From contig SJOL01001962.1 in the NCBI GenBank assembly GCA_004794785.1, positions 217,481 to 281,480 of the forward strand: 64,000 nucleotides of DNA, written 5' to 3'. The notes under the pieces were generated by a model. That model ran no database searches. It had not been told where the DNA came from and saw only the letters and a list, made by a program, of their open reading frames with translations. A program made the translations under genes and the position numbers. Source of the DNA: Opisthorchis felineus (taxonomy: Eukaryota > Platyhelminthes > Trematoda > Opisthorchiida > Opisthorchiidae). Position 1 is the stretch's first letter, and each line of letters opens with the position of its first letter. This document shows, piece by piece, positions 62,418-64,000 of this stretch.

Positions 62418-62613
62418 CGTGACGCTCCGCAGTTCACCACCATGTCGGAATACGAATGGGGCCACACGCTCGTGCAGTTCCGTAACCACACATTGGAGAA
62501 CTTAATACCACACACATTCTATGAATTTGGAATGAACCTGATGTTCAATAATGGTACTGTGAAGAGATATCCTGATAAAGCTTCTGGCATCACTTGCGGA
62601 TGCAAAACCCACG
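62418..62613 (+). CDS. NDNF-like gene, fourth seen exon (FN3 end)
   Basis: A very good acceptor (TATACTACGTATTTGTAG) opens the exon and CACG then GTAAGT closes it. In the open frame the peptide has EWGHTLVQFRNHTLENLIPH and TFYEFGMNLMFNNGTVKRYP, a typical FN3 F-G region (NL-P-T-Y-F), then ITCGCKTH. NHT and NNGT are possible N-glycosylation sites, in keeping with a secreted protein. Oddly, the frame that gives this match is phase 0 at the acceptor, while the previous exon ends in phase 2. Read in the expected phase, a stop appears after about 30 codons. Either a boundary is wrong, or a base has been lost or gained here. Confidence 0.6.
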
Positions 62614-62647
62614 GTAAGTCATTTTTACTCCTTTGTTCCACAGATAG

Positions 62648-62883
62648 TAGACAGCATGGCACAATCTTATCGGCTAGGTTTCGTAGCAAATTTATGCAAA
62701 CCCTTCTCTGAACGACTTACGCGACCATGTTTGAGATCACTCACCGCAGAGACAAAACGAAAACCTAGTAAAAGACACAGTTCTTCCAGTTGTTTCCTAA
62801 AACGTTTCTATCATTTGAACACAATCTCCAATTTGTTCTGGCAAATCCCGATGAATGCAACTGTGCTTACGTTGGGAGAATAG
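62648..62883 (+). CDS. Possible terminal exon of the NDNF-like gene
   Basis: After an intron of 30-34 bp two readings are possible. With the acceptor TTGTTCCACAG (30 bp intron, 62614-62643) the frame of the previous exon continues for 22 codons and stops at 62709-62711. With the acceptor GATAG at 62643-62647 (34 bp intron) the phase leads into a longer frame to the stop at 62881-62883, rich in K, R and S (ETKRKPSKRHSSSSCFLKRF). The first acceptor is stronger; the second gives the longer coding tail. Neither tail shows a known domain. Confidence 0.35.
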
Positions 62884-64000
62884 CTGGTTCTCCTGCATAA
62901 TCTACTCTACCTATAAAGTGAATTACTTGGAGTCAAATGTCCCTGTGTACAACCTTGTCTTTATCCATCAAGTCCACCCGGACTACTTCCCATTTGGTGC
63001 TTCTTTTGACTGCTTGCGGTGCCCCATCATGATAAGTTACTAACGGTAGGTATAGTCTACATTTTTTTACGCTAGTTGTCAACTTCTACTACATAAGCTC
63101 AGTTTGTACTAAGTAACTTGACCTGGGTTTCTGGTCTTACCTAATCGATCTTTGGATATTTGATTGGTGCCAACTAGGTTTACGCGCTCTTGGGGGCGCA
63201 GGGGTGACTTCATCAAACTGATGCCAATGTGTTCAACTGTCTACACGTCAGAATGCCTAAGCAAGCCTTGCGATTCGGTAGGACTACAATAAATCTTTCT
63301 TATTTGCTTTGGCCTAATGACTGGCTTCCATCGATTGGTTATGGATCGCGAATTTTCCGGCTTTATTTGGGAGAGCGACGAACTTACTTTCGAAGCGTAG
63401 GTTCGCAAATAAATAGAAGAACCAATTAACATTTTAAAAAATCTACAGGACACATTTAGTTTCATTCATTATGTAAAGCGCTTAGAGATGTGTAAAACGT
63501 TATTTGTCTGTTAACAGATTCTTCTTACTTTGGATTGATATATAGCGCATGAAATTAATTCACCCATCGACAGTGCTAAATCGGCATTCCTGTGCTTTGC
63601 TACTTGTTTTATTCTAGCGGCGAGGTGAGTTGATAGAGATAACCTTGTTATCACGAACTGTCCTTTGCCGCGCGTAAACCTACAGAGGCCGGTACAGAAA
63701 TAGGATGCCGGAAGGACGAAATATTCGGGCAGTGGAGCTTTTGAATTATTTTTAATGCAAAAAGGAAGGCGGTACCCAAATAAAGAAATCCTATCACGTA
63801 GTGGGTATACAAAATATCCGACGCTGACTATAGTGGTTCCGCCAGCAGTTTAGCCCTAGCAAAATAATCTACTCGAAATGGGTATTTTCTTAGTCTGAAT
63901 TTTTGCAGGCCTCATTTCCGGCCTCTGCTGATGGACTTCTGCACTCCGTGACATCACGCAAGTCGACTATAGGTTGTGTAAATGTATAGTTATGGAATAA
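62884..64000. other. 3' flank, no recognised gene
   Basis: Two short plus-strand frames (62855-63043 and 63229-63429) have no family motif. AATAAA occurs on the plus strand at about 63408 and 63776 and could serve as a polyadenylation signal for the NDNF-like gene, but this cannot be shown from sequence alone. Confidence 0.3.

Overview
The window looks like a piece of a large, gene-poor, repeat-rich animal genome, most likely a flatworm and specifically a digenean fluke. That reading rests on three things: no bacterial-style gene packing anywhere, at least three decayed copies of an APE-type (RTE/CR1-like) LINE whose protein resembles those common in flukes, and one multi-exon gene with both very small (30-85 bp) and very large (about 21 kb) introns. 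The species cannot be fixed by eye.

Layout. 1-1.6 kb: plus-strand LINE copy with endonuclease and the start of the reverse transcriptase. 3.4-5.2 kb: minus-strand Ty3/gypsy pol remnant (zinc knuckle, aspartic protease, reverse transcriptase end, RNase H). 7.1-8.1 kb: a G-poor, pyrimidine-rich stretch of unknown origin. 9.8-22.5 kb: copies of a short dispersed repeat (family A), one tRNA-like SINE copy, and the most complete LINE copy (18.2-21.0 kb, minus strand). 22.5-39.5 kb: mostly sequence without recognisable genes, with simple repeats and a second SINE copy at 33.4 kb. 39.5-62.9 kb: one plus-strand gene of which I see four well-supported exons and a possible terminal one. It encodes a fibronectin type III-like extracellular protein whose first domain and following stretch resemble NDNF (neuron-derived neurotrophic factor). 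Its large intron holds the third LINE copy (46.9-48.1 kb, antisense), the third SINE copy (42.7 kb), two family A copies and several perfect hairpins. 62.9-64.0 kb: no gene recognised.

The only gene with family support is the NDNF-like one. Other open frames with plausible splice sites (a minus-strand membrane-protein-like set at 38.3, 41.8 and 46.6 kb; single plus-strand frames at 31.7, 43.6 and 49.2 kb) are given as low-confidence candidates. All transposon proteins seen here carry stops and frameshifts and are fossils. I found no CRISPR array, no operon and no intact canonical tRNA or rRNA gene, and nothing I would call a new defence or biosynthetic system. The most notable features are the NDNF-like gene with its 30 bp intron and one exon junction whose phases do not match, and the unnamed repeat families.
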